From CAZFQG01 sp964520785 (GTDB taxonomy: Bacteria; Planctomycetota; Planctomycetia; Pirellulales; Thermoguttaceae), in assembly GCA_964520785.1 (NCBI GenBank), contig CAZFQG010000088.1, positions 1 through 24,739 on the forward strand: a stretch of 24,739 bases of DNA, read 5' to 3'. The position numbers were made by a program, and so were the translations under genes. This document shows positions 15,266 through 23,296 of the stretch, piece after piece. The notes beneath the pieces were generated by a model. That model had not been told where the DNA came from, made no database searches, and saw nothing but the letters and a program-made list of their open reading frames with translations. Positions within the stretch are counted from its first letter, which is position 1, and every line of letters begins with the position of its first letter.

Positions 15266-16597
15266 CTACGGTGACGGCGATCTTCCCCGCGACTCTCGAA
15301 TGAGCAGGATCGTCACCGCGCCCAGAACGGCGCAGGCGGCCATGAAACAGAACCCTACCGGGTATCCGTGGCGTTCGATGAGAATCCCGGCGATCGCCGT
15401 TCCGGCGCCGGCTCCGCCATAGGCGCAGGCGTTGAGCATTCCGATTCCCGTTCCGGCCGTCTCGGGGCCAAGCAGGTCGGCGGGAAGCGAGAAGTACGGC
15501 CCGATGCACAGGTAGAGCATGAATCCGGACACGATCAGCATGGCGGACACGTTGATCTTCGTTGCCGCGGAGAGGTCCGCTTCGCTGTTTCCGGATCCAC
15601 CGGCGAGCATCGGCAGAACGACCACGCACAGGGCGCACAGAAGGAGTGAAACGGCGATGACCACCTTGCGGCGGCCGCCGAAGACCCAGTCGCTGATGAA
15701 TCCGCCGCTGAGCGCTCCGACCGCCATTCCCAGGGGGAGCGCGGAGGAGACCAGGCCGGCGGACTTGATCTGCCAGCCGTAGCTCTCCATGAAGAAGATC
15801 GGAATGAAGCTCAGAAGTCCCCACCGCGCCACGTGATGCAGGGCGATCGACACGCAGGCCAGCAAGAAATTCAGGTTCACGAACGCCGCCTTATAGCGCG
15901 CCAGGCTCGTATTCGGTCTCCGCGACCCGGGCGCGTTTTCATGCGGGCTTTTGAACCCGACGTCCTCGGGGTGGTCTTTCGTGACGAAATAGAAGGCGAC
16001 CGCCACGAAGGCCATCAACAAGACCGGATAGCGGAACGCGGCGCGCCATCCCCAGGCGCTCGCGGCGGCGGAAGCCAGGATGAAGACGGTGACGTTCGCC
16101 ATCGCGGCGGAAAACGTGTAGAACCCCATCGCCATGCCCCGTTCTTCATGGACCCACCAGTTGGAGATCAGTCTTCCGCCCGGCCCCATCCCCATCGCCT
16201 GAAAATAGGCATTGACGGACCAGACGACTCCCATCAGAACGAAGATGAGCCCGGTGATCTCGGCCAGGCCGAGGACCGTCGAGATTCCCTCCGCGGCGCT
16301 CGGCGCAAGACTGAACGCCCAGTTCGCCGCGCAAGAGACAATCGCCCCGATCGGCATGAGAATCCGGCCGAACCGGTCCGCCATGTTCCCGTTGAGGAAT
16401 TGACCGATGCCGTACGACCAGATGAAGACCGTCGTCAGAAAACCCATTTGGGCCTTGTCCCAACCGAACTCGTCGGCGATCGGCTTCATGCAGATCGCCA
16501 GGTTGAACCGCCCGCAGTAGTAGAACAGATAGCAGGCCATCGTGGCCAAGAGGATTCGCCATTTCCAGAAGGTCATTTTCGAGGAGAAGCCGTTCAT
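15266..16597 (-). CDS. MFS transporter, organophosphate:phosphate antiporter type
   Basis: A 443-residue inner-membrane carrier with about 12 hydrophobic helices. The N-terminal pattern YLFYYCGRFNLAICMKPIAD (about 23-42), followed by EFGWDKAQMGFLTTVFIWSYGIG and a GxxxDRFGR-like loop (NGNMADRFGR), is typical of the GlpT/UhpT (OPA) group. A second half begins after a central polar loop (about 215-240). Substrate cannot be fixed from sequence; phosphorylated glycerol or sugar is possible given the phosphodiesterase two genes upstream. ATG 16597 overlaps the upstream stop as TGATG, so translation is probably coupled to the carbon-nitrogen hydrolase; an alternative GTG sits one codon earlier at 16600. 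The C-terminus is Ser/Arg/Pro-rich (RESRGRSPSP). Confidence 0.88.
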   Translation of the reverse strand: MNGFSSKMTFWKWRILLATMACYLFYYCGRFNLAICMKPIADEFGWDKAQMGFLTTVFIWSYGIGQFLNGNMADRFGRILMPIGAIVSCAANWAFSLAPSAAEGISTVLGLAEITGLIFVLMGVVWSVNAYFQAMGMGPGGRLISNWWVHEERGMAMGFYTFSAAMANVTVFILASAAASAWGWRAAFRYPVLLMAFVAVAFYFVTKDHPEDVGFKSPHENAPGSRRPNTSLARYKAAFVNLNFLLACVSIALHHVARWGLLSFIPIFFMESYGWQIKSAGLVSSALPLGMAVGALSGGFISDWVFGGRRKVVIAVSLLLCALCVVVLPMLAGGSGNSEADLSAATKINVSAMLIVSGFMLYLCIGPYFSLPADLLGPETAGTGIGMLNACAYGGAGAGTAIAGILIERHGYPVGFCFMAACAVLGAVTILLIRESRGRSPSP

Positions 16598-17520
16598 CAC
16601 TCGATTACCTCATCCGGCATCGCGGCCGCGCGGGGGCCTTCTTGGTAGTGGGGTGCCGACAACGGTGCGGCCGGCGGACCGGAGATGTTCCGGTACATGC
16701 CGGGACGCCGGTCCTCGAACCGCATCTGCCGCAGCGGCCCGATGTCGCCTCCGAAGCTCCTGGAACCCCGCGGACCGTTTTTGAGATCGACTTCGCCGAT
16801 CACGAAGCCCGATTCGTAACTCAGCGTCTCCATCAGGGTTCCGTCCGCGGCACAAATCCCGGTGAGCCCGACCATTTCCGCGGTCCGCTTCGTCGCGTCG
16901 TCCCGCCCGCCATAGCTGCTGCGGACCACCGGAACGTAGTTGAAATAGGCGTGGGAACGCATTTGCAGCGTCAATTGCTCCTCGGTGTAAGACCTTTGGA
17001 GCGACGGCCAGAAGAGGATGTCGGCCCCCCCCAAGGCCAATATCCGGGAGCTTTCCGAGAAACAGCCGTCGTAACAGATCATGACGCCGGCGCGGCCGAA
17101 GTCCAAGTCGAAGACGGGCCACTCCGCGCCGGGAGTGACTCGGAAAACCTCGCGTTCGACGCGGGTCGGGTGAACCTTATCGAACGTGCCCACGACCTTC
17201 CCGGCACGATCGAGCACATACGCCCTATTGTACCTCCGGGTTCCTTCCTGGACGACGAGCGGCACGACGGCGTTGCACCCGGCGGCGGCCGCGCGGCGGC
17301 CTACGGCCGAGAGCAACCGCGAAGCTCCCTCGTCGAACCAACGCGGATCCGGTGTTTCCGAGAAACGCATGCAGTTGAGGTACTCCGGCAGGCAGACCAC
17401 GTCGGGATGCCGCTTGATCGCCTCGTCCAACAGGCGTAGTGCCGCCTCGGCCGTCTCCTCGACGGGCACGTCCGAGGCGGGCGAGGGAGGTTGAATAGTC
17501 GCTATGGTAACGGAACCCAT
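16597..17520 (-). CDS. Carbon-nitrogen hydrolase (nitrilase superfamily)
   Basis: A 307-residue cytoplasmic enzyme of the nitrilase/amidase superfamily, which cleaves non-peptide C-N bonds in amides, carbamoyl compounds or nitriles. The Glu-Lys-Cys triad is visible: Glu46 in CLPEYLN, Lys115 in GTFDKVHPT, and Cys149 in GVMICYDGCF. The opening VTIATIQPPSP is the usual first strand. The precise substrate is unknown; N-carbamoyl amide hydrolases are one option. ATG 17520 is chosen because the family strand begins right there; an upstream in-frame start adds a Lys/Phe-rich leader with no counterpart. It overlaps the MFS gene by one base (TGATG), so enzyme and transporter are likely one functional unit. 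No clear Shine-Dalgarno is seen. Confidence 0.9.
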   Translation of the reverse strand: MGSVTIATIQPPSPASDVPVEETAEAALRLLDEAIKRHPDVVCLPEYLNCMRFSETPDPRWFDEGASRLLSAVGRRAAAAGCNAVVPLVVQEGTRRYNRAYVLDRAGKVVGTFDKVHPTRVEREVFRVTPGAEWPVFDLDFGRAGVMICYDGCFSESSRILALGGADILFWPSLQRSYTEEQLTLQMRSHAYFNYVPVVRSSYGGRDDATKRTAEMVGLTGICAADGTLMETLSYESGFVIGEVDLKNGPRGSRSFGGDIGPLRQMRFEDRRPGMYRNISGPPAAPLSAPHYQEGPRAAAMPDEVIE

Positions 17521-17715
17521 CGATCGAAAAAAGTTCTTTGCTTTCTTTGCTGTTGAAAACGCGGCCGCCACCGTACGGGGTGATGGCCAATCAGAAAAAC
17601 GGCGAGAAAAATCAATGCCGGCGCCGCGGACGGCCGCGATCGGAGGGAATCTCTCGTCATGGGCCTTTGGGTCGCGCTTCGGTCTCGTTCCAATCCGTGA
17701 TCCTCCTTTCTCGCT

Positions 17716-18510
17716 TCACTTCACTATCCCCGCATCGCGGGCCACTTCCATCATTTCCGGCACCTTGTCCACGAGTGGAAACTCCACGCCGGCGGCGAAA
17801 AGCTTCTTGAGCATTTCTTCGTCGTTCGTGCCAAAGTAGTTTATCCGGACCTGGGCGTCCTTGAGTCTCTTCATGTCCTCCGGCGAGCAGAGACCGATGA
17901 GCTGGATGAATTGGCACCCCCGCGCGATCGTATCGTCGACATACGCCGTGCTGTTCCCCTGACGTTCCATGTTACAGATCAGGATATCGGGGCGGACCTC
18001 CCGCGCGCCCTCGGCCGCCTCGCGGCTACACGCCAGAAACGCCTGGTGGGTTCGCCCCTGGCGGATAATCTCCTCGGCGACTTTGCGTCCCAGCTCCTTT
18101 CCACCCTTGAGGTGAACGTTAATCCAGATGTCTCGCGGCATGATTTCCAGCGATTCGGCGAGCGTCGGGATGCGTTCCCCCTTGAATTGCTCCCCCTTCC
18201 ACGATCCGGCATCCAGCCGCTTCAGCTCGGCCATGGTGAAGGAGGAAACCGGTCCCTTTCCATCGGTCGTGCGGTCGACGGTCGAGTCGTGCATGATCGC
18301 CAGTTCGCCATCTTTCGAAAACTGGACGTCCAGCTCGACCTGGGCCGCGCCCAGCCGGATCGCCTCCAGAAACGCGGGGATGGTATTCTCCGGATGCGTC
18401 GAACTGGCCCCGCGATGGGCACAAATGCCCCGCTGAGGCATGACGATCTCCTCGGCCGCCGTGGTTGCACAAAAACACCCCGCCAGAACACAACCTAAAA
18501 AGCATCGCAT
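17716..18510 (-). CDS. Exported glycerophosphodiester phosphodiesterase family protein
   Basis: Family members hydrolyse glycerophosphodiesters to glycerol-3-phosphate and an alcohol, using a metal in a TIM barrel. The 264-residue product has His32-Arg33 (AHRGASSTHPENT), Glu41, the metal-site pair Glu59/Asp61 (VELDVQFSKDGELAIMHD) and His74, followed by STVDRTTDGKG. Residues 1-19 form a short export signal (MRCFLGCVLAGCFCATTAA); LAGC at 9-12 could be a lipobox, so a lipoprotein is possible. The start at 18510 has a strong AAAGGAG site 7 bases upstream, which excludes longer frames. A repeat-rich gap separates it from the DUF1559 gene. Catalysis by this protein is inferred from motifs. Confidence 0.9.
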   Translation of the reverse strand: MRCFLGCVLAGCFCATTAAEEIVMPQRGICAHRGASSTHPENTIPAFLEAIRLGAAQVELDVQFSKDGELAIMHDSTVDRTTDGKGPVSSFTMAELKRLDAGSWKGEQFKGERIPTLAESLEIMPRDIWINVHLKGGKELGRKVAEEIIRQGRTHQAFLACSREAAEGAREVRPDILICNMERQGNSTAYVDDTIARGCQFIQLIGLCSPEDMKRLKDAQVRINYFGTNDEEMLKKLFAAGVEFPLVDKVPEMMEVARDAGIVK

Positions 18511-18530
18511 CGTTATCTCCTTTCCTCGTA

Positions 18531-18609
18531 CGGGCAACCCTTGTGGTTGCCCTGGTTCAGGGCAGGCCCAAGGCCCTATTGTTCCGGGCAGGCCCAAGGC
18601 CTGCCCCTA
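18531..18609. repeat. Cluster of short palindromic repeats
   Basis: Three units lie together. CGGGCAACCCTTGTGGTTGC (18531-18550) matches 2140-2159 at 19 of 20 bases and folds with 8-bp arms GGGCAACC/GGTTGCCC. GGGCAGGCCCAAGGCC occurs at 18560 and again at 18586; the second copy is completed to a 9-bp hairpin (GGGCAGGCC/GGCCTGCCC around CAA, 18586-18606). The last bases abut the DUF1559 stop codon (18607-18609). They look like planctomycete-type intergenic palindromes. Confidence 0.65.
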
Positions 18610-19572
18610 CTGGACCTCTCCGTCGGCGCGGTTGCACAGTTGTCGCAACACCCGCCCGGGCGTGTCATAGCTCAGCCCGCGGACGGAACCGTCGCAATAT
18701 ACCATGTTTGCTCCGCCCGGGTGAGCGCTTCCCCAGCGACCCAATTGGGCCTCCCAGCCGGGGGTGTCCATTGCCGGGCCGCCCCACGGGGCGTACCCGG
18801 CGCATTGGCTGTCTCCATCGAAACCATGGAACAGGTGCCAGTTGTCACCCGGCGCCTTTCCGGTTTCGTAGTCGTCGGGGCGGAGGTATTTCTCTCCGAG
18901 CATGATCGTCTGGCTCGTGCCGTCGGAGACATCTCGGACGGCTATTTCACTCCGGAGAAAGACGATTCCGGTGTAGTCGGGGACGCCCTTGCCCGCCCAG
19001 TAGGTCGCGGCCTGCGCGTGGTTGTAGGGTCCGCGGTCGAACTGGACCGACTCAAGGTCCCCCGTGTTCGCCGAATAATCGGTCTTTCCGCCGGTCTCGA
19101 TCGGGTAGGCCGCGTTCCGCGTGACCAGGGCATAGCCCCAGACGTTCGTGGGATAGGCCTTCGCCGCGCGGCGCGACGGGCAGTTGAACGTGCTCACCGG
19201 CATCTCGCACATCGTGCGGAGGGCCTCGCGTTTGACCGGGTCGTTCGGATTGGAGCCGGAACCCATCGAATGGAGCTGGTCCAGCTCCATGTAGGGGAGC
19301 ACCGAGAACGTCCAAGTTCCCGGCTGTCCCGCGCCGGAACCCATGTCCGGATCGCCGACCCAGAACCAGCCCCACCCGCCGCTGGGATAGAACCCATGCG
19401 CATCGTGGTGGACCTGCATCGCGATACCCAACTGCTTCAGATGGTTGGAACACTGCATCCGACGCGCCGCCTCGCGGGCCGCCTGGACGGCCGGGAGAAG
19501 CAGCGCGATCAGAATTCCGATAATCGCGATGACGACCAGCAGTTCTACCAGCGTAAAAGCTTTGCGTTTCAT
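18607..19572 (-). CDS. DUF1559 pilin-like protein with H-X9-DG C-terminus
   Basis: A 321-residue member of the DUF1559 family, which is greatly expanded in Planctomycetota and has unknown function, probably at the cell surface or in pilus-like secretion. The N-terminus has a type IV prepilin signal: KAFTLVELLVVIAIIGILIA, with Glu at position 5 after the cleavage site, then LLPAVQAAREAARRMQCSNH, the family hallmark. A Cys-containing beta-rich body follows. The C-terminus has HPGGANMVYCDG, which fits H-X9-DG exactly, then SVRGLS and a short tail. The stop TAG abuts a palindromic repeat. It lies 158 bases downstream of the LamG gene on the same strand, a pairing common in planctomycetes. Confidence 0.93.
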   Translation of the reverse strand: MKRKAFTLVELLVVIAIIGILIALLLPAVQAAREAARRMQCSNHLKQLGIAMQVHHDAHGFYPSGGWGWFWVGDPDMGSGAGQPGTWTFSVLPYMELDQLHSMGSGSNPNDPVKREALRTMCEMPVSTFNCPSRRAAKAYPTNVWGYALVTRNAAYPIETGGKTDYSANTGDLESVQFDRGPYNHAQAATYWAGKGVPDYTGIVFLRSEIAVRDVSDGTSQTIMLGEKYLRPDDYETGKAPGDNWHLFHGFDGDSQCAGYAPWGGPAMDTPGWEAQLGRWGSAHPGGANMVYCDGSVRGLSYDTPGRVLRQLCNRADGEVQ

Positions 19573-19730
19573 GGTACCAGGCCCCGCCTTCCAAGCGGGA
19601 CTCTCCTTCGAGGATCGATACGTCGTAACCAGACCGAAGGTGGCACGCCCCGAGGAACGCGGGCTGAACGCGGCGTAAGGCTCGCCGTGTCAATCGCCGT
19701 GCCTCGGGCGCGCCATCGGAGGAACGCCTT

Positions 19731-21596
19731 TTACTTTCGCCGCCAGGCCAGGCTCAGGAAGGCCCCGGCCAGGAGGAAGATGGCGCTTGGCTCGGGGACG
19801 GCCGCGGCCGCGGTCGCGCCCCAGTTGGCGCGGACGATGTCTAAGTCCGCGCTGCCAACCGTTCCGTCGCCGGACGGATCACCGCAGGAAAGGCAACCCG
19901 GATCGACGGTTTGTCCCCAGTTGGCGCGGACGATGTCCAGGTCGGCGCTGCCGACCAGTCCATCGCCGTTGAGGTCTCCCGTCAGGGCGGCCGAGCCGGC
20001 GAAGAATGCCGAGTCGTACAACTCGAAGACCTCGTCCGCCGTGAGGGCGCGGTCGAATAGCGAGACCTCGTCGACGAAACCCCCCAGGTTTCGCGTATTT
20101 CCGGGAACGTCCCGGCCGAGGTAGAACCCATCCGGAACGACGATCGTCGAGCCGGCCGCCGCGTCGGTCCTGGTCGCGGCCAGTTGACCGTCGATGTAGA
20201 AGTCGACCCGTTTTTCCTCGCCGTTCCAGACCTGTACCAGGTGGTGCCAGGCCCAGTCGGTCGTCTGGTCGAGTTGAATTCCCGACAGGTTGATTTGGCG
20301 ACTGGTACCGTCACCCATGTCGGTCTTCGTGTAGACGGCCAGGTTGTTGGCGTCGGGGCTGTAAATACTGAAGACGTACCGGCCGTCGGTGGCGGCCTCC
20401 GCGAATCCGGCGACGTAACCTTGGCCGGCGTAGTTGTTCTTGAACCAGACCGACATGGTCAGCTCACTGACTCCGGCTCCGAAATCGATCGCCGTCGCGG
20501 CCGTCTCACCCTGATTGGCGCCGGCGTTCCAGACGAACTGGGCCGAGGTATTCGTCTCTTCGAAGCCGACGAAGCCGTCGGCGGGGACGGGCCCCGGAGC
20601 GCCCAAAATCATCGGATCACCACTAACGTTGCCGTAGGTGATGCTGTCGCCGCCGATCATGTCGGCCGCCGTCGTGCCCTCGGTCTCGTTCAGCCGCCAA
20701 TGGTTGACCGCGCCGAACTTCTGCATGGTGGGGATGTACGCGGCGGTCGCCGTTTCACCGGGAGTCGGCGGCGGATCGGGGAGTTTGCCACCGGCGGCGA
20801 CGAACAGGTTTTCCACCTCTTCCTTCGAGAGGGCGCGGTTGAACATGGCCAATTCGTCCACCTGGCCGTGGAGGACGCGAGCCGGGTCGTCGATGTCGGT
20901 CGCGAACGCGATCGTCGCCGATGCGTCGATAGGCAGGACCAGGGGATTCGTCGCTTCCGCCCTCATTACCCCGTCGATGTAGAGCCGAGTCGTATTGCCC
21001 TCCGAATAGGTGACGGCCATGAAGTGCCACTCGGCCGGGTCGTTCACGAAGGCGCCTCCAGCGGAAATCTGCGAGATCGTATCACCGTCGCGGCGCCGTG
21101 TAAACGCGGTCAGCCCCGTCGCGTAGTGGCAGCCGGCGAACACGTAGCGGCTGCCGCCGACGTCCTGGATTCCACCGATCATGTTCGTCCGAGCGTTGCT
21201 ATTCGGATCGGTGATCCGAAACCACCCCAGGAGGGTCGCATCGGTCAGCCCGGCGTACCCGAACGAATTGAACATCTCGAGCTTCTGGTCCGGCGAACCG
21301 GTAAACGTCGGCGCGTAGTTGTCGTCCGCGAAGCCGGTCCATCCGTCGCTCGGCCGGGGCCCGGGGTCGCCGAGCGTGATACCGGAACCGAGATAGGCTC
21401 CGGAGTTGTCGCCGTCGATCGCGTCGGTAGTCACCGCGTCGGCGGCCGTATAGCCGCTGGTTTCATTGAGTCCCCAATAGGAGACAAGTCCGGAGAGCGA
21501 CATGAGTTCATCGACATAACCGCCAAACGTCGTCCCGGCGGCAAGTGCCGCGGCGCAGAAGCAGGCCGCGAGGGTCAAGGGCAATCGTCTTTTCAT
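19731..21596 (-). CDS. Secreted LamG-domain protein with dockerin-like repeats and PEP-CTERM anchor
   Basis: A 621-residue exported protein. A signal peptide (MKRRLPLTLAACFCAAALAA) is followed by two LamG/concanavalin-like domains (about 35-275 and 295-525), each with SYWGLNETSGY- or NHWRLNETEGT-type openings and a closing VDELAMFNRALSKEEVENLF or VDEVSLFDRALTADEVFELY segment. Two dockerin-type calcium loops follow (GDLNGDGLVGSADLDIVRAN and GDPSGDGTVGSADLDIVRAN). The last 22 residues, VPEPSAIFLLAGAFLSLAWR plus RK, form a PEP-CTERM signal processed by exosortase. ATG 21596 has a GGAGG site 8 bases upstream. It probably binds a carbohydrate or matrix at the surface. A LacI-type operator lies upstream at 21704-21719. 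Confidence 0.92.
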   Translation of the reverse strand: MKRRLPLTLAACFCAAALAAGTTFGGYVDELMSLSGLVSYWGLNETSGYTAADAVTTDAIDGDNSGAYLGSGITLGDPGPRPSDGWTGFADDNYAPTFTGSPDQKLEMFNSFGYAGLTDATLLGWFRITDPNSNARTNMIGGIQDVGGSRYVFAGCHYATGLTAFTRRRDGDTISQISAGGAFVNDPAEWHFMAVTYSEGNTTRLYIDGVMRAEATNPLVLPIDASATIAFATDIDDPARVLHGQVDELAMFNRALSKEEVENLFVAAGGKLPDPPPTPGETATAAYIPTMQKFGAVNHWRLNETEGTTAADMIGGDSITYGNVSGDPMILGAPGPVPADGFVGFEETNTSAQFVWNAGANQGETAATAIDFGAGVSELTMSVWFKNNYAGQGYVAGFAEAATDGRYVFSIYSPDANNLAVYTKTDMGDGTSRQINLSGIQLDQTTDWAWHHLVQVWNGEEKRVDFYIDGQLAATRTDAAAGSTIVVPDGFYLGRDVPGNTRNLGGFVDEVSLFDRALTADEVFELYDSAFFAGSAALTGDLNGDGLVGSADLDIVRANWGQTVDPGCLSCGDPSGDGTVGSADLDIVRANWGATAAAAVPEPSAIFLLAGAFLSLAWRRK

Positions 21597-21703
21597 CAGT
21601 AAGTCCTCCAAAACAGGAAAAGAAGTAAGTAGGAATAACTCGACGGACCGAATTATCCCGGCACCGTGTTATCGCACTGTTATCGAACGGCATGCATCTC
21701 GTT

Positions 21704-21719
21704 AGTTTTACGTATAACC
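21704..21719 (-). promoter_or_regulatory. Candidate LacI-family operator upstream of the LamG gene
   Basis: AGTTTTACGTATAACC matches the perfect palindrome at 22862-22877 (AGTTATACGTATAACT) at 14 of 16 positions and keeps the central CG. A second TATAACC follows a few bases on. It lies 108 bases before the LamG start and 102 bases past the lacI stop. The same sequence in two places flanking the regulator supports a functional site. Confidence 0.65.
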
Positions 21720-21821
21720 TCCTATAACCAACACCCCCAGTCCGTGACGTCTCCCCCCGAAAGGCGATTCCTCCGGAGAGCCTCGCTTCGCGGAAGGTTG
21801 CTCCCGCTCGCCACCAAGACA

Positions 21822-22859
21822 CTATGCCGACCTCCTGACGATCAACGTCGGTTTAATCGTCCGCGGCATCTCCTCGCGGCCGGTTCTCCCATCGATCATT
21901 TCGACGATCAGGTCGATTGCCGCGTCCGCGAACAGGTCGTTTCTTGGGTCCAGAGTGGTAATCTCCGGATCGAAAAACCCGGCAATCTTGAAATTCCCCT
22001 GTCCGACTATTCCCACATCCTCCGGAACGCGCAGCCCTCGGCGTTTTATCGCCTTGATCAACTGTGCCGCCCAGTCGTCGTTGATCGCGATAATCGAATC
22101 GGCCCTCGCCTTGCCTACGAGGCATTCGACTACCTCGTCCGCCTTTTCGTTCGAGACCTCATGGGGGTTCGGACCAAGATCGTCTCCGCCAATCCATACC
22201 AAATCCTCGCCGGCACCATGCCCATGGCGATCCATGGCCTCGAAATAGGCCCGATATCGATCCAAATTCGCCTGGTGAAACCGGTCCAACACGACCGTCG
22301 CGATTCGCCTGCGCCCGCGAGACATGAGATAGTCGACCGCTTGGTGAATACAATCCGCCGCGTCGATGTGAACATACCGTCCGTTGAGGATCGCCGGCTT
22401 TCGCAAATAGACGACGTTATTCAGGCGCGAGAGCATCTTGGGGACGGCGGTCGGATCGTCACGATTCTCGTGCGACATGCAGACGACGCCGTCGATCCCC
22501 CGGCCGACGAGGTCGTCGACATAGGCCTCGAGCTGCTCGAATCGCCTGCCGATCTGTCCGACAAGGACCCGGTACCCGCGGCCCAGGGCCGCGCGCTCCA
22601 AGGCGGTGACCCGTTCAAACAGAACCGGGGCGGCGCCCGAGCCGATCAAGACACCGATGAGGCGGCTTTTGACCCCCTTCAGTTGGCGGGCCGCCAGATT
22701 GGGGGTGTAGCCCATTCTGCGTGCAAGGGTTTCGATCCGTGTCCGGACGTCCGGGCTGACGCGGGTCGTGGGGTGTCCATTAAGGACGAGGGAAACGGTG
22801 GCCTGGGAGACGCCGATTTTCCGGGCAATGTCGACTTGTCGCACGCAGGGCGTCTTCAT
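21822..22859 (-). CDS. LacI-family transcriptional regulator
   Basis: A 345-residue DNA-binding repressor. The N-terminal helix-turn-helix (about 9-28) reads VDIARKIGVSQATVSLVLNG, followed by the hinge-helix region (about 46-60) MGYTPNLAARQLKG. A periplasmic-binding-protein-like sensor fills the rest (RLIGVLIGSGAAPVLFE, GIDGVVCMSHEN, CIHQAVDYLMSRGRRRIATV, ADSIIAINDDWAAQLIKAIK, DVGIVGQGNF), so a sugar-like effector is likely but unidentified. ATG 22859 is 2 bases from a perfect palindrome that probably is its own operator, so autorepression is likely. It precedes the LamG/DUF1559 genes on the same strand. No Shine-Dalgarno is visible; the short leader overlaps the operator. Confidence 0.94.
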   Translation of the reverse strand: MKTPCVRQVDIARKIGVSQATVSLVLNGHPTTRVSPDVRTRIETLARRMGYTPNLAARQLKGVKSRLIGVLIGSGAAPVLFERVTALERAALGRGYRVLVGQIGRRFEQLEAYVDDLVGRGIDGVVCMSHENRDDPTAVPKMLSRLNNVVYLRKPAILNGRYVHIDAADCIHQAVDYLMSRGRRRIATVVLDRFHQANLDRYRAYFEAMDRHGHGAGEDLVWIGGDDLGPNPHEVSNEKADEVVECLVGKARADSIIAINDDWAAQLIKAIKRRGLRVPEDVGIVGQGNFKIAGFFDPEITTLDPRNDLFADAAIDLIVEMIDGRTGREEMPRTIKPTLIVRRSA

Positions 22860-22861
22860 TG

Positions 22862-22877
22862 AGTTATACGTATAACT
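22862..22877 (-). promoter_or_regulatory. LacI-family operator, perfect 16-bp palindrome
   Basis: AGTTATACGTATAACT is identical to its own reverse complement, with a central CG as in most LacI-family operators. It ends 2 bases before the lacI ATG. A possible -10 (TTATAC, 22875-22870) with TTGTTT 16 bases upstream would overlap it, so repressor binding would block the lacI promoter. Confidence 0.75.
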
Positions 22878-23185
22878 ACTGCCAGGGGGAGAAACAACGT
22901 ATCAACTAGGGCTCAGTTTAACCGGTTTTTCCGAAAAGTCAACAACCAAACCCGAAAAAAAATTCCCGCGCCGCCGCACAGGGGAATTCGCTTTCGGTCT
23001 TGTTTCGCGGGTTGCGTCAGATGGTTTCTTCGTCACCGGCGTGGATGGGCAGGAGAAATGCAAAGACCGGGAGCCCGGCTCGTTTTTCGGCCAGTCCGCA
23101 TCCCCCAAGAATACATGACACCTAGACGCCGGCCGGAAACACGGGCCCGCCTCCCTCTCTTTTGACTTCACGATTCTCTCGCGGA

Positions 23186-23214
23186 TTGCGGAAGGCGATC
23201 AGGTTTTGTAAGAT
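23186..23214 (+). promoter_or_regulatory. Candidate promoter for the oxidoreductase
   Basis: TTGCGG (23186-23191), a 17-base spacer and TAAGAT (23209-23214) form a modest sigma-70-like site. Transcription would begin near 23221, about 75 bases before the start codon. Confidence 0.3.
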
Positions 23215-23296
23215 GAATTTCTACGATGAGCGTTTTTCCCGCGTTTCCCGCCTTCAAATCCTCCGTTGTCCTCCTTCCTTTTTTTTGGAGTCCGCC

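Larger units (their letters stand above)
22860..23296. other. Gene-free divergent region between lacI and the oxidoreductase
   Basis: Contains the lacI operator at one end and a candidate promoter for the plus-strand oxidoreductase at the other. Between 22900 and 23160 no credible gene is seen; one minus-strand frame (22902-23171) has a product rich in Lys, Arg, Ser and Pro with no motif and was dropped. An A-run (22965-22972) and a weak CCGGG/CCCGG inverted repeat followed by T residues near 23070-23090 are present without a gene to serve. Confidence 0.5.

Noticed and set aside
18541..20124. A 527-codon plus-strand frame over the DUF1559 and LamG genes
   Set aside because: It spans two convincing minus-strand genes and a repeat cluster, and part of its sequence is just translated palindromic repeat.
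20184..21602. A 472-codon plus-strand frame over the LamG gene
   Set aside because: Antisense shadow; the minus-strand gene has a signal peptide, LamG and dockerin repeats, and a PEP-CTERM tail.
22902..23171. An 89-codon minus-strand frame upstream of lacI
   Set aside because: Low-complexity basic product, and the region is better explained as a divergent promoter region.
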